From the NCBI GenBank assembly GCA_964453215.1, contig CAYVRR010000030.1:1-23020 (forward strand): 23,020 bases of DNA. The letters run 5' to 3'. This stretch comes from SABI01 sp964453215. Lineage in GTDB: Bacteria; Spirochaetota; Spirochaetia; Sphaerochaetales; Sphaerochaetaceae. This document shows positions 1 through 7,771 of the stretch, piece by piece. Each line of letters opens with the position of its first letter. The stretch's first letter is position 1. The notes beneath the pieces were generated by a model that was given only the letters and a program-made list of their open reading frames with translations, searched no databases and was not told the origin of the DNA. The translations under genes and the position numbers were made by a program.

Positions 1-24
1 TGAATTATACATATAGATTAAAAG

Positions 25-53
25 AACCTACTCAAGCTTGGGTAGGTTTTTTT
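25..53 (+). terminator. Rho-independent terminator of a gene upstream of the window
   Basis: A 10-bp stem (25-34 with 39-48, one T-G wobble) closes a 4-base AGCT loop and runs into seven T residues at 47-53. In the plus direction this is a standard intrinsic terminator. It implies that a plus-strand gene ends just before or at base 1; the window even opens with TGA, which could be its stop codon, though the frame cannot be known. The complementary strand also has a short T-rich run after the stem, so the hairpin may also terminate the minus-strand dehydrogenase gene that ends at 103. Confidence 0.8.
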
Positions 54-102
54 ATATAAAGAGACCTATTAAGAATAGTGAATTCTCCTATTTTCTTCGC
101 TG

Positions 103-1320
103 CTACTCTTTTTTCATAAGTTTGTGATACACATTTTTACAATCGATGGTATCAAAAATAACAGGAACAGGGTAAAGAGGGTTTGCTTCAGCTAATGCAT
201 GGAGAGTCATTGCATCGATATCTTCTTCTTGGATCTCTTTAACATAGTTTGGAATACCAAATTTTTCATTAAGATCTTCAATTTTTTGAATAAAGAGCTT
301 TGTAGTCACTTCATCACTTTTTCCCACCTCTACTACTCGTGCACTATGAGATAAGGTAGCTACCTTCTTATAGACCTTATCACCATAATAAGAGAGTACA
401 TGTGGAAGAACAATAGCATTAGCAAGGCCATGAGGAATATTGTAGTGGGCACTTAAAGGGTGACTAAGTGCATGGACATTGCCAACATAACTGCGAGTAA
501 AAGCTTCCCCTGCTCTATAGGAGGCAATAAGCATCTGTTGCCGAGCTTCTGTATCTTGTGGATTATTGTAAAGATGTTCTAATACTTTAAAAATGATAGT
601 TGTTGCATCAATAGAGGCTTGCCTTGAATATGAAGAAGTACTATTACCAATATATGCTTCTATTGCATGGGTAAGAGCATCCATTGCTGTGGTTGTAGTG
701 ATGTGTGATGAGAGTGTAATTGTTAATAATGGATCTAAAATTGCCACCTTTGGAATGAGGGGAAATGAGTTAATCGCATACTTCTCTTTTTTTGCAGGGT
801 TTGTGATAACAGAAGCAACTGTTGCTTCACTGCCAGTCCCTGCAGTTGTTGGTATTGCTATAAGAAATGGTATAGGTCGATGTACTTTCAAAAGACCTTT
901 CATTTCATCCAATCTCTTTTTAGGATATGCAATTAAAGCTCCAACAGCCTTCGCTGTATCAATGCAAGAGCCTCCCCCTAATGCGACAAGGGTGTCACAA
1001 GAGTGCTTTATATAAAACTCTTTCGCTTTTTCTACAGTAGATACTGTGGGGTTTGGAAGAACTTCATCATAGACAACAAAAGAGATATTCTCTTTCTTTA
1101 ATATATTAAAAAGTTCTTTGACACTATCAAGGGCAACAATATGAGTATCACTAATGATACATACGTGTTCTTTACCCTCTTTTTTTATAATTGATAAGAG
1201 GGTATGAAGTGAATTACTACCTGTGTAAAGAAGTTGTTTTTTGTATGGCATCAAGGGACTCACAAAATACAAAGCTTTTTGGAAAAGACGACAATAGGCA
1301 TGATAGATCAATTTTTTCAT
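103..1320 (-). CDS. Iron-containing (group III) alcohol dehydrogenase
   Basis: Cytoplasmic NAD(P)-dependent dehydrogenase of the Fe-ADH family, 405 aa. It would interconvert an alcohol and an aldehyde or ketone, probably in fermentation. The N-terminal half holds the dinucleotide-binding motif GGGSCIDTAK (115-124) and the family signature around TTAGTGSE (158-165). The C-terminal helical domain has the metal ligands expected by analogy with FucO: D214 and H218 in MDALTHAIEAY, H283 in VHALSHPLSAH, and H297 in IPHG. A roughly 30-residue N-terminal extension (YCRLFQKALYFVSPLMPYKK) precedes the catalytic fold; similar extensions are known in clostridial-type members. The ATG start has AGGAG 9 bases upstream (1330-1334). 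It is transcribed alone, divergent from msrBA. The substrate cannot be read from sequence; 1,3-propanediol or butanol type dehydrogenases are the nearest groups. Confidence 0.93.
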   Translation of the reverse strand: MKKLIYHAYCRLFQKALYFVSPLMPYKKQLLYTGSNSLHTLLSIIKKEGKEHVCIISDTHIVALDSVKELFNILKKENISFVVYDEVLPNPTVSTVEKAKEFYIKHSCDTLVALGGGSCIDTAKAVGALIAYPKKRLDEMKGLLKVHRPIPFLIAIPTTAGTGSEATVASVITNPAKKEKYAINSFPLIPKVAILDPLLTITLSSHITTTTAMDALTHAIEAYIGNSTSSYSRQASIDATTIIFKVLEHLYNNPQDTEARQQMLIASYRAGEAFTRSYVGNVHALSHPLSAHYNIPHGLANAIVLPHVLSYYGDKVYKKVATLSHSARVVEVGKSDEVTTKLFIQKIEDLNEKFGIPNYVKEIQEEDIDAMTLHALAEANPLYPVPVIFDTIDCKNVYHKLMKKE

Positions 1321-1343
1321 ACAACAAATCTCCTATAATCTGT

Positions 1344-1371
1344 ATTATAAAGAAAAAGAAGGAGAGGTAAA
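1344..1371 (-). promoter_or_regulatory. Predicted sigma70-type promoter of the Fe-ADH gene
   Basis: Read on the minus strand, a perfect -10 TATAAT (1349-1344) lies 16 bases from TTTACC (1371-1366), which matches 4 of 6 bases of TTGACA. The predicted transcript would begin a few bases before the AGGAG ribosome site at 1334-1330. The -10 is strong and the -35 weak. Confidence 0.45.
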
Positions 1372-1475
1372 GCTTTTTATCTAGCCGTTTTATAAAACTA
1401 TGCTTATGTTACATATAGATTAATGGTGGTAAGTGATAATATGGGATATGAGAATATCCAACAAAAGGATTTTTT

Positions 1476-2483
1476 ATGACTAGTACACATCAGAAATTAT
1501 TGCTTATGATTTTTTTACTATGTTCTGTTTCACTTATCTTTAGTTCTGGGAAAAAAGAGACTCAAGAAAGGGAGACTGTAAGAGAGGTTACCATGAATGA
1601 ATCACTTGAAAAGAAATACCCGTATATTCCTCTTGATGATGAGTTAAAAAACTCACTCAATCAAAAAGAGGCTTATGTAATATTACAAAAAGGCACAGAG
1701 AGAGCGTTTACAGGAGAATATACTGATAACGAAGAGACAGGAACCTACTATTGTCGTCAATGTGGTGCCCCCTTATATGTGAGTGATGATAAATTTCACT
1801 CAAATTGTGGCTGGCCAAGCTTTGATGATGAGCTCCCTGGCGCTGTAACACGTGTTGCAGATGCAGATGGAATGCGAACCGAAATAGTGTGTTCCACATG
1901 TCTTGGCCATCTCGGTCACGTCTTCTTAAATGAAGGCTTCACCGACAAAAACACTCGTCACTGCGTAAATTCTATAAGCATGGAGTTTAAAAGTGGCCCT
2001 CCTGTAGCAAAAGCTGTCTTTGCTGGTGGATGCTTTTGGGGTGTAGAATATTTAATGGAGAAATTAGATGGAGTGTATGATGTAGTAAGTGGCTATACAG
2101 GGGGAACCCTTAAAAACCCCACTTACCAGCAAGTACTCTCCCACTCTACAGGTCACCTAGAAGCAGTAGAAGTGACTTACAATCCACTACAAATCTCTTT
2201 TGAAGAGCTTACAAAGTATTTCTTAGAAATTCATGATCCAACCCAAGCAAATGGACAAGGACCCGACATTGGTAACCAATATTTATCTGCTATATTCTAT
2301 GGCAGCAAAGATGAGTATGACACAGCAATAAAACTTTTAACTATCCTTGAAGATAAAGGATATGATATTGCAACGCTTGTTAGACCAAGGAAAGTTTTTT
2401 ACGACGCTGAAGATTACCATCAAGACTACTATGCACAAAAGGGTTCAACTCCCTATTGTCATTCGTATACAAAACGTTTTTAA
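1476..2483 (+). CDS. msrBA: Exported MsrB-MsrA methionine sulfoxide reductase fusion
   Basis: 335-aa bifunctional enzyme that repairs oxidised methionine: MsrB reduces the R-sulfoxide and MsrA the S-sulfoxide. Residues 1-23 form a basic then hydrophobic export signal, so it acts outside the cytoplasmic membrane. The MsrB domain (about 48-172) has four zinc Cys (C93, C96, C139, C142) and the catalytic C163 in RHCVNSISMEF. The MsrA domain (about 177-335) begins with AVFAGGCFWG, catalytic C186; C328 near the end is a candidate resolving Cys. The order B-then-A is the less common arrangement. The signal ends SLIFSSGKKE and resembles a lipoprotein leader with Ser24 (codon TCT, 1545-1547) where the lipidated Cys (TGT) would be. 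The ATG start has AAAGGA 7 bases upstream. Single gene with its own terminator. Family assignment is secure; release versus membrane anchoring is inference. Confidence 0.95.
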   Translation: MTSTHQKLLLMIFLLCSVSLIFSSGKKETQERETVREVTMNESLEKKYPYIPLDDELKNSLNQKEAYVILQKGTERAFTGEYTDNEETGTYYCRQCGAPLYVSDDKFHSNCGWPSFDDELPGAVTRVADADGMRTEIVCSTCLGHLGHVFLNEGFTDKNTRHCVNSISMEFKSGPPVAKAVFAGGCFWGVEYLMEKLDGVYDVVSGYTGGTLKNPTYQQVLSHSTGHLEAVEVTYNPLQISFEELTKYFLEIHDPTQANGQGPDIGNQYLSAIFYGSKDEYDTAIKLLTILEDKGYDIATLVRPRKVFYDAEDYHQDYYAQKGSTPYCHSYTKRF

Positions 2484-2509
2484 ATGTTCACTACCACCAT
2501 ACATACACA

Positions 2510-2540
2510 GATACCTCCCCTTTGGGAGGTATCATTTTTT
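2510..2540 (+). terminator. Rho-independent terminator of msrBA
   Basis: A perfect 10-bp stem, GATACCTCCC (2510-2519) with GGGAGGTATC (2524-2533), closes a CTTT loop and is followed by A and six T residues. It lies 26 bases after the msrBA stop. There is no T-run on the other strand, so it is one-directional. Confidence 0.92.
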
Positions 2541-2563
2541 CAGCTTTATACATAGGATGAGTA

Positions 2564-3373
2564 TTATTCAACCCAATTCTGATACTCCCCAAGGGCAACA
2601 TCAGCACTTATTATTGCACTACACACAATGTAAGAGCCTTTTTTTAGTTCTTCTTTCACCATCTTATCACTATAGATTAGTTCAAGCTCTCCAAACTCAC
2701 ACAACACTGTTGCTACATTAAAAAAGGTGCCCTCTTTCATCCCCTCTTTTCTTTCAACATCTAACACAGTTGATGAAAGGAGAATTACATCTATATTCTC
2801 TTGTGTTTTTCTTTTTTCTTCAGGTATATCAGGGTCGTGTGCAAGCATAAAGTTTAGTGGCAATATTTTCTCATCACTCACTAAAAGGGGCCAAGGAGAC
2901 TCTTTATCTTCATCTGTGTATGCTTTTTCAAACATCTCTCTATTTTCATAGCTCTCTATTAAAAGAGGGAACCCAACAACTTGCATCTGGATGGCAGCAC
3001 CTTGTTCAAGTTCTGGAAGAACAGCAGCGTTCATTAAGTGAGCAATACAGACAGCACTTTGTTCACTATTTGTAAGGGCAACGGTTGCAGATAACACATC
3101 AGCTTCTTCATGGGTTGCATTAAAGAAAGGAACAGCATTCCACATAGCTTTCCCTTTGTAGTGGGTATCAGTACCTAAAATACGAATATCTTCACCATCT
3201 TTAATTGCTCTAAAAATAAATTGAAGGTTATTATCTCCTTCATTAACCATATACATTGCTCCATGAGCGTGACGCCATTGTGAATTCTTATATAAATCCA
3301 TCAAGATTTCTGAGTCAAGTTGCCCATCTTTTACAAGATGGCTGAGTGAAAAGTTCTGAATAAAAATTGGCAT
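2564..3373 (-). CDS. Hypothetical protein, 269 aa, family not recognised
   Basis: I do not recognise this protein. It is soluble, acidic, with no signal peptide or membrane segment. Two stretches look alike in style: about 95-145 (VALTNSEQSAVCIAHLMN then IQMQVVGFPLLIES) and about 195-265 (VILLSSTVLDVERKEG, FFNVATVLCEFGELELIYS, SYIVCSAIISADVAL). Each alternates beta-strands with a late small barrel-like pattern, so a tandem OB-fold or related beta-barrel is possible; this is a guess from strand pattern only. The ATG start is supported by AGGAGA (3388-3383), 9 bases upstream. Base composition matches the neighbours. It is monocistronic and divergent from the tatD-like gene, and no terminator is visible after it. 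Confidence refers to it being a real gene. Confidence 0.85.
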   Translation of the reverse strand: MPIFIQNFSLSHLVKDGQLDSEILMDLYKNSQWRHAHGAMYMVNEGDNNLQFIFRAIKDGEDIRILGTDTHYKGKAMWNAVPFFNATHEEADVLSATVALTNSEQSAVCIAHLMNAAVLPELEQGAAIQMQVVGFPLLIESYENREMFEKAYTDEDKESPWPLLVSDEKILPLNFMLAHDPDIPEEKRKTQENIDVILLSSTVLDVERKEGMKEGTFFNVATVLCEFGELELIYSDKMVKEELKKGSYIVCSAIISADVALGEYQNWVE

Positions 3374-3454
3374 TAACCTATATCTCCTTTTAAGAACTGT
3401 AGTGTATCAAAGAGAAAGAGAAAGAAAAAGGGTAAAAGGGACTAGAAGTGAGAA

Positions 3455-3481
3455 GTAAGAAAAAGGTATTATTTTTCTTAC
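3455..3481. repeat. 10-bp perfect inverted repeat upstream of the tatD-like promoter
   Basis: GTAAGAAAAA (3455-3464) and TTTTTCTTAC (3472-3481) are exact reverse complements separated by 7 bases. The right arm ends 1 base before the predicted -35 of the tatD-like gene. No T-run follows on either strand, so it does not look like a terminator. It could be a protein-binding site for the divergent region. It lies next to a purine-rich stretch (3409-3454). Confidence 0.5.
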
Positions 3482-3482
3482 C

Positions 3483-3511
3483 TTGGCTTTATCCACCCAT
3501 CTATATACAAT
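3483..3511 (+). promoter_or_regulatory. Predicted promoter of the tatD-tcdA operon
   Basis: TTGGCT (3483-3488, 4 of 6 bases of TTGACA), a 17-base spacer, then TACAAT (3506-3511, 5 of 6 of TATAAT). The start of transcription would fall near 3518, upstream of the GAGGAG ribosome site at 3531-3536. Confidence 0.5.
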
Positions 3512-3547
3512 GTAACCGATACATTCAAAAGAGGAGATTTGATAAGT

Positions 3548-4240
3548 GTGGTAGACTTTCACCGGCACATAAACACCCCATTTCCAACTAAAACAACCGA
3601 TACCTATTGGTATGCAACAACAAAACCTTCCGAATACGACCTCTATAAAGGGGAAACTACCCATATGCATGGATATGGGTATCTCTATGAACCCAATACA
3701 GTAGAAATAGAGAACCTCATTGAAAAGCAGATTAAAGAAGACCCTTTAGGTTATGTTGGAGAAGTTGGTATTGATAAAAATTTCACTCATCTCATCTCAC
3801 TAGAGAAACAATTAGAAATTGTCTATTCACTCACTACCATAGCAATTTCTTATACAAGGCCAATTGTGTATCACATTAATGCACCCATGTATCTAATGGA
3901 TGAAATATTTAAGCTAGGAAAAAATTCTATCCCTATGATTATTCATAAATTCACTGGGAGTGTTGAAACCGCACATGAACTCTATAACAAAGGGGTATAT
4001 GTCTCATTAAGCCCACAAGTGTGGCAAAAAAAGATGAAAATAAGTAAAAGAATAGAAGAACTAGATATTCCTATCCTGTTAGAAACTGATTATACTAACG
4101 CAGATGAAACTAGATATCTGAGACTCTTATCAGATCACTATGTGTGGTATGCAAAGAGAACAGATATTCAATACACCCAATTAGTGGAGCAGATGCATGA
4201 GCTATCCTCAGTTTTCCAGAGTTACCCGATTACTAGGTGA
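3548..4240 (+). CDS. TatD-family metal-dependent hydrolase
   Basis: Member of the TatD (amidohydrolase-fold) family, cytoplasmic metal-dependent nucleases or hydrolases that act on DNA ends or other phosphoesters. Numbered from the GTG start, the metal ligands expected in the family are visible: H5 and H7 in VDFHRHIN, E72 in YVGEVGID, H109 in VYHIN, H133 in IIHKFTGS, D181 in LLETDYTN. At about 230 aa it is shorter than the usual 255-265. The frame is open 9 bases further up to a TTG at 3539, but GAGGAG (3531-3536) is only 2 bases from that TTG. The GTG at 3548 has 11 bases of spacing and begins the protein directly at the first motif, so I prefer it. Its last 44 bases overlap the tcdA gene, so the two are translated from one mRNA. 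The exact substrate is unknown. Confidence 0.85.
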   Translation: MVDFHRHINTPFPTKTTDTYWYATTKPSEYDLYKGETTHMHGYGYLYEPNTVEIENLIEKQIKEDPLGYVGEVGIDKNFTHLISLEKQLEIVYSLTTIAISYTRPIVYHINAPMYLMDEIFKLGKNSIPMIIHKFTGSVETAHELYNKGVYVSLSPQVWQKKMKISKRIEELDIPILLETDYTNADETRYLRLLSDHYVWYAKRTDIQYTQLVEQMHELSSVFQSYPITR

Positions 4241-4958
4241 CCAACATTTTTCTACCCTTCAACACTCCCATATATGTATCGTAGGCCTAGGTGCTGTAGG
4301 TTCATTTGCCCTTGAATCCCTCGCTCGTAGTGGAGTTGGAACATTTACCCTTGTCGATTTTGACACTATTGGAATTACTAATATAAACAGACAAATCCTC
4401 GCACTTCAATCTACCGTAGGAGAATTAAAAGTTGAAGTTGCTAAAAAAAGAGTATTAGATATTAATAGTGATTGTACATTACACACACTCCCAATATTTG
4501 CTCACGAAGATACATTTGAACAAATATTTAGTTCCCCCTATGATGTTGTTATCGATGCAATTGATTCACTCAACCCCAAAGTTGCCCTATTAGAATATGC
4601 CTACACCCATAATATCAGATGTGTGAGCTCTATGGGGGCCGCTTTAAAAAAAGAGTCAAAAAATATTCAAATACAAGACCTCATGGATACACATAGCTGT
4701 ATGCTCGCAAAACAAGTGAGAAATCGTCTTAGAAAACGGGGCGTTGGACGAGGAATAGATGCAGTATTTAGTAGTGAGGTTGTAAGGTATGAATACAAAG
4801 AAGCACATAATGAAGAAGAGACTACATTAAACGAACAAATTATAGAGCGAGGAAGAGAAAGAAAAGTCCTTGGCTCCCTTTCAACAATTACAGGCCTATT
4901 TGGCCTCACATTAGCTCACCATGTGATAGAAATTCTCACTTCAATGAAGCAAAATTGA
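4197..4958 (+). CDS. tcdA: tRNA threonylcarbamoyladenosine dehydratase (TcdA/CsdL, ThiF fold)
   Basis: E1-like (ThiF/MoeB) ATP-dependent enzyme, 253 aa. TcdA cyclises the t6A base at position 37 of ANN-decoding tRNAs to ct6A. The nucleotide-binding loop GLGAVGS is at 30-36 and the acidic DFD at 54-56. The family signature ITNINRQ (60-66) follows, then VIDAIDSLNPK, SSMGAALKKES, and the TcdA-typical AKQVRNRLRKRGVGRGI and VFSSE. These last segments separate TcdA from ThiF, MoeB and HesA, which carry zinc CxxC pairs that are absent here. The ATG lies inside the end of the tatD-like gene, with GGAG (4186-4189) 7 bases upstream. Length is slightly below the 268 aa of E. coli TcdA. No terminator follows, so the lipoprotein gene may be cotranscribed. 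Confidence 0.9.
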   Translation: MSYPQFSRVTRLLGDQHFSTLQHSHICIVGLGAVGSFALESLARSGVGTFTLVDFDTIGITNINRQILALQSTVGELKVEVAKKRVLDINSDCTLHTLPIFAHEDTFEQIFSSPYDVVIDAIDSLNPKVALLEYAYTHNIRCVSSMGAALKKESKNIQIQDLMDTHSCMLAKQVRNRLRKRGVGRGIDAVFSSEVVRYEYKEAHNEEETTLNEQIIERGRERKVLGSLSTITGLFGLTLAHHVIEILTSMKQN

Positions 4959-5019
4959 TAACCACATCGTACTCCTAATACAACCATAAAAGAGATGGGA
5001 TATAATTTAGGAGGATCAC

Positions 5020-6087
5020 ATGAAACACATTACCCGTTTATCGACATTTTTAATTGTAAGCACACTTATTATCTTCTCACTTATTGGGTGCAACCAAGAG
5101 GCAATGCCTGGCCAACATGGATCAGTTACTTTTCACTTAACCCCAAGTGACAGATTAGCAAGTAGAACTATTTTGCCAGAAGCTTCTTTAGGTACCCCTT
5201 TAGGAATTCACACCTATACCATTGTAGGAACTGGCCCAAACAACCAAAAGCTAAATGTTACAACCGCAACTAACGCATCATCAGTAAAAATAGATAACCT
5301 TTTAGTTGGAAACTGGGAATTTATAGCAACAGCATATAATAACGATGGTAAGGCATTAGCAAGAGGAACAATTAATGTCTATATCATACAAAATACAGAA
5401 CCTATTTCATTTCCTCTCACTGAAGTTGTAGGTAATGGTAATCTATCTATTTCATTTACTTGGAATACAGAACAAGTGAACAGTGGTTCAACTTTTAATT
5501 TCACGTTAATTGATGAAAGTGGAAATACAGTAGTTGCACAGCCTGCCACTACCCCGCCCCTCACAGTATCTTCTACTCATAGCATGAGTGAGGGAACTGG
5601 AAGTGCAACCTATACAGGGTTACCAGCTGGGTTTTATCAAGCAGTTGCAACCATATCTAGTGATGGAGTTCAAATAGCGGGCTTTAGTGATAGTGTGAGG
5701 ATAATTAATGAAACAACAAGTAGTGCGACCGTTAATCTCATAATTGGTAAAGTTATTGATGATGTCACTTTTACCATCAGTGATACCACACATGAACCAA
5801 TTGAGGGAACAATTACTATAAACCCAACAACACCAACGGTGGGAGATTCTACAACCCTTACCTATAGTGCTAATTTACCAGATGCTGTAAAAGAATCAGA
5901 TCTTATCTATAGCTGGTTTATTGATGGAGTGAAAATCACATCTGCAACTACTAAAACGCTCACAATCACAGCTCTTGCTGGAACAACTCGGTATGATGTA
6001 GTCGTTGGAATTGATGGTGCTCAGTCCCTAGGATCAGCATCTACTTCGATAGAAATCACACCCGTGCCTTCAATAAGTAGTAATTAG
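5020..6087 (+). CDS. Surface/periplasmic lipoprotein with repeated beta-sandwich domains
   Basis: 355-aa predicted lipoprotein of unknown function. Residues 1-23 are a signal peptide ending in lipobox SLIGC, with lipidation at Cys24. The rest is rich in Ser, Thr and Gly with a strong beta pattern and no catalytic motif. About 33-135 (GSVTFHLTP to EPISFPLTE) and about 138-245 (GNLSISFTWN to SATVNLIIG) look like two carboxypeptidase-regulatory-like or transthyretin-type sandwiches. About 258-350 (PIEGTITINPTTPTVGDS to STSIEIT) resembles an Ig/PKD-like module with the strand-turn motif YSWFIDGVKI. A very good AGGAGG (5009-5014) lies 5 bases before the ATG. It ends convergent with the thioesterase gene, the coding regions overlapping by 4 bases. 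Adhesion or matrix binding is possible but unproven. Confidence 0.85.
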   Translation: MKHITRLSTFLIVSTLIIFSLIGCNQEAMPGQHGSVTFHLTPSDRLASRTILPEASLGTPLGIHTYTIVGTGPNNQKLNVTTATNASSVKIDNLLVGNWEFIATAYNNDGKALARGTINVYIIQNTEPISFPLTEVVGNGNLSISFTWNTEQVNSGSTFNFTLIDESGNTVVAQPATTPPLTVSSTHSMSEGTGSATYTGLPAGFYQAVATISSDGVQIAGFSDSVRIINETTSSATVNLIIGKVIDDVTFTISDTTHEPIEGTITINPTTPTVGDSTTLTYSANLPDAVKESDLIYSWFIDGVKITSATTKTLTITALAGTTRYDVVVGIDGAQSLGSASTSIEITPVPSISSN

Positions 6088-6497
6088 TTCATATATTCTC
6101 GTAATGATGAACTAAACCATGGCTCTAGGGGTGTTACTTTGTAGGTTTTAAGATTAATAGCTGCAGCTCTCACAATGAGAGTTGCAACTTCTGTATCATC
6201 TCGATAGATAGATTGCTTTAATGTGATACTAAAGCGTTTAAGCTGAGTGATACTACTTTTAACAGTGAGCATATCATCAAGAAAAGAGGGAGTGTGGTAC
6301 TCTATGTTAATAGATTTTACCACAAACCCCACCTCTTGTGCTTTTAAGAGAGAAGTTTCTTGGTTATGGTGAGAAGCTACATCTCGAACAAATTCAGTTC
6401 GAGCATGTTCGGCAAAATCGAGGTAGCACGAGTGATACATGATGCCACCGGCATCAGTGTCACTATAATAAACCCGTTGATTATATATATGTTCCAA
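6084..6497 (-). CDS. YbgC-type acyl-CoA thioesterase (4HBT hot-dog fold)
   Basis: 137-aa cytoplasmic hot-dog thioesterase that hydrolyses acyl-CoA or acyl-ACP esters. The YbgC/4-hydroxybenzoyl-CoA thioesterase signature is clear: VYYSDTDAGGIMYHSCYLDF (9-28), with D15 in the position of the catalytic Asp, followed by EHARTEFVRD. Length fits the family (130-150). Translation starts at TTG (6497-6495); AGGAG (6508-6504) lies 6 bases upstream and no in-frame ATG fits better. It is the last gene of the dapA-dapL-lysA operon, 24 bases after lysA. Its function has no obvious link to lysine synthesis. In proteobacteria YbgC sits with tol-pal, which is absent here. Substrate unknown. Confidence 0.88.
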   Translation of the reverse strand: MEHIYNQRVYYSDTDAGGIMYHSCYLDFAEHARTEFVRDVASHHNQETSLLKAQEVGFVVKSINIEYHTPSFLDDMLTVKSSITQLKRFSITLKQSIYRDDTEVATLIVRAAAINLKTYKVTPLEPWFSSSLREYMN

Positions 6498-6521
6498 AAA
6501 ACTCTCCTCACATAATTTCTA

Positions 6522-7763
6522 CTAAAAATCTAATGTTGCAAATAAATCATCAATTGTTTCTGCTCTACGAATCATACTCACACTTTTATCTTCTTTGAGT
6601 AAGTACTCAGCTGATCGTAGTTTTGAGTTATAGTTAAATCCCATTGAGTGACCATGAGCGCCAGTGTCATGTATTACAACTACATCCCCAACTTCTATTT
6701 CAGGAAGAGCTCTGTCAATTGCAAACTTATCATTATTCTCACACAAACTTCCAGTTACATCATACACATGATCTGCCTCTTCATCTTCTTTATTCACTAC
6801 AGTGATGTGATGGTAGGCACCGTACATCCCAGGTCTCATCAAATTTGCCATACTTGCATCAATTCCTACATATTCTTTGTACTTACTCGTAACATGAAGA
6901 ACTTTAGAGATAAGATAGCCATAAGGACCTGTTACCATTCGACCACATTCAAATACGATTCTAAGGGGATCTAATGGTGTTCCTTTGATCATTTCATCAT
7001 AGATTTTCTTAATTCCAGCACTCACCATCTCAAAATCCATTGCCTTATCTTCTAATCTATATGGAATACCAATACCACCACCTAAATTTACTGTTTCAAT
7101 AATAATACCCGTCTCATCGTAAATCCGGATAGCTTGAGTGAATAACATTCTTGCTGTTTCAACGATATAAGAGCCATCTAATTCATTAGAGGCAACCATT
7201 GTGTGAAGTGCAAAACGAGTTGCGCCCAATGCTTTTGCCTTTACATAGCAATCAACTAACTGATCAGTTCTCACCCCATACTTTGCTTCTACAGGGTTAC
7301 CAATGATTGCATTGCCTGTCCTATCTGGCCCTGGATTATACCTAAATGAGATAAGAGGTGGCATACCAGCACTTTTATTAAGGGTTTCAATGTGAGTAAT
7401 ATCATCAAGGTTAATAACAGCATTCATTTTCTTTGCTGCTGCAAATTCATATCCTTGTGTATTGTTACTTGTAAACATCACATCTTCACCAGTGAGACCC
7501 ACCTTTTCAGCAAGAACAAGCTCAGGATAGGATGAACAGTCGGCACCAAATCCCTCTTCCTTCATAATCTGTAATATTGCTGGATTCGGACATGCTTTTA
7601 CTGCATAATAATTCTTAAAATTATGAACCCATGAAAAAGCCTTCATAAAAGAGCGCGCATTTTCCCTAATTGCTTTTTCATCATAGAGATGAAAAGGAGT
7701 TTCTTTACTGTATGCTAATCTAATCATCTCATCTGATTTAAGTGGCAAACTTTTACTATTCAT
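6522..7763 (-). CDS. lysA: Diaminopimelate decarboxylase
   Basis: PLP-dependent fold-III (alanine racemase-like barrel) decarboxylase that converts meso-diaminopimelate to L-lysine, the last step of the pathway. Visible motifs: the PLP lysine in YYAVKACPNP, the phosphate-binding LGGGIGIPY, FECGRMVTGPYG, the active-site Cys loop GSLCENNDKFA, and the late Tyr motif in HGHSMGFNYNS. Length (about 413 aa) is normal. The frame extends to a GTG at 7775 that overlaps the dapL stop, with another ATG at 7769. The ATG at 7763 has GAGG (7773-7770) 6 bases upstream, whereas the GTG has no ribosome site, so 7763 is preferred. Third gene of the dapA operon. Carboxynorspermidine or ornithine decarboxylase relatives are less likely given the dap neighbours. 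Confidence 0.93.
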   Translation of the reverse strand: MNSKSLPLKSDEMIRLAYSKETPFHLYDEKAIRENARSFMKAFSWVHNFKNYYAVKACPNPAILQIMKEEGFGADCSSYPELVLAEKVGLTGEDVMFTSNNTQGYEFAAAKKMNAVINLDDITHIETLNKSAGMPPLISFRYNPGPDRTGNAIIGNPVEAKYGVRTDQLVDCYVKAKALGATRFALHTMVASNELDGSYIVETARMLFTQAIRIYDETGIIIETVNLGGGIGIPYRLEDKAMDFEMVSAGIKKIYDEMIKGTPLDPLRIVFECGRMVTGPYGYLISKVLHVTSKYKEYVGIDASMANLMRPGMYGAYHHITVVNKEDEEADHVYDVTGSLCENNDKFAIDRALPEIEVGDVVVIHDTGAHGHSMGFNYNSKLRSAEYLLKEDKSVSMIRRAETIDDLFATLDF

Positions 7764-7771
7764 GTACATCC

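Noticed and set aside
593..1015. 140-aa plus-strand open frame across the Fe-ADH gene
   Set aside because: Antisense shadow of a clearly conserved enzyme, with no ribosome site or recognisable domain.
3407..3470. Purine-rich tract as a microsatellite or phase-variable repeat
   Set aside because: The tract (GAGAAAGAGAAAGAAAAAG) is irregular and outside any reading frame; no exact repeat unit count that could shift a frame.
3539..3547. TTG at 3539 as start of the tatD-like gene
   Set aside because: Only 2 bases from the GAGGAG site; the GTG at 3548 is better spaced and begins at the conserved VDFH.
4995..5019. TATAAT (5001-5006) as promoter -10 of the lipoprotein gene
   Set aside because: Transcription would start inside the AGGAGG ribosome site, removing it, and no -35 lies at 16-18 bases. 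Cotranscription with tcdA is more likely.
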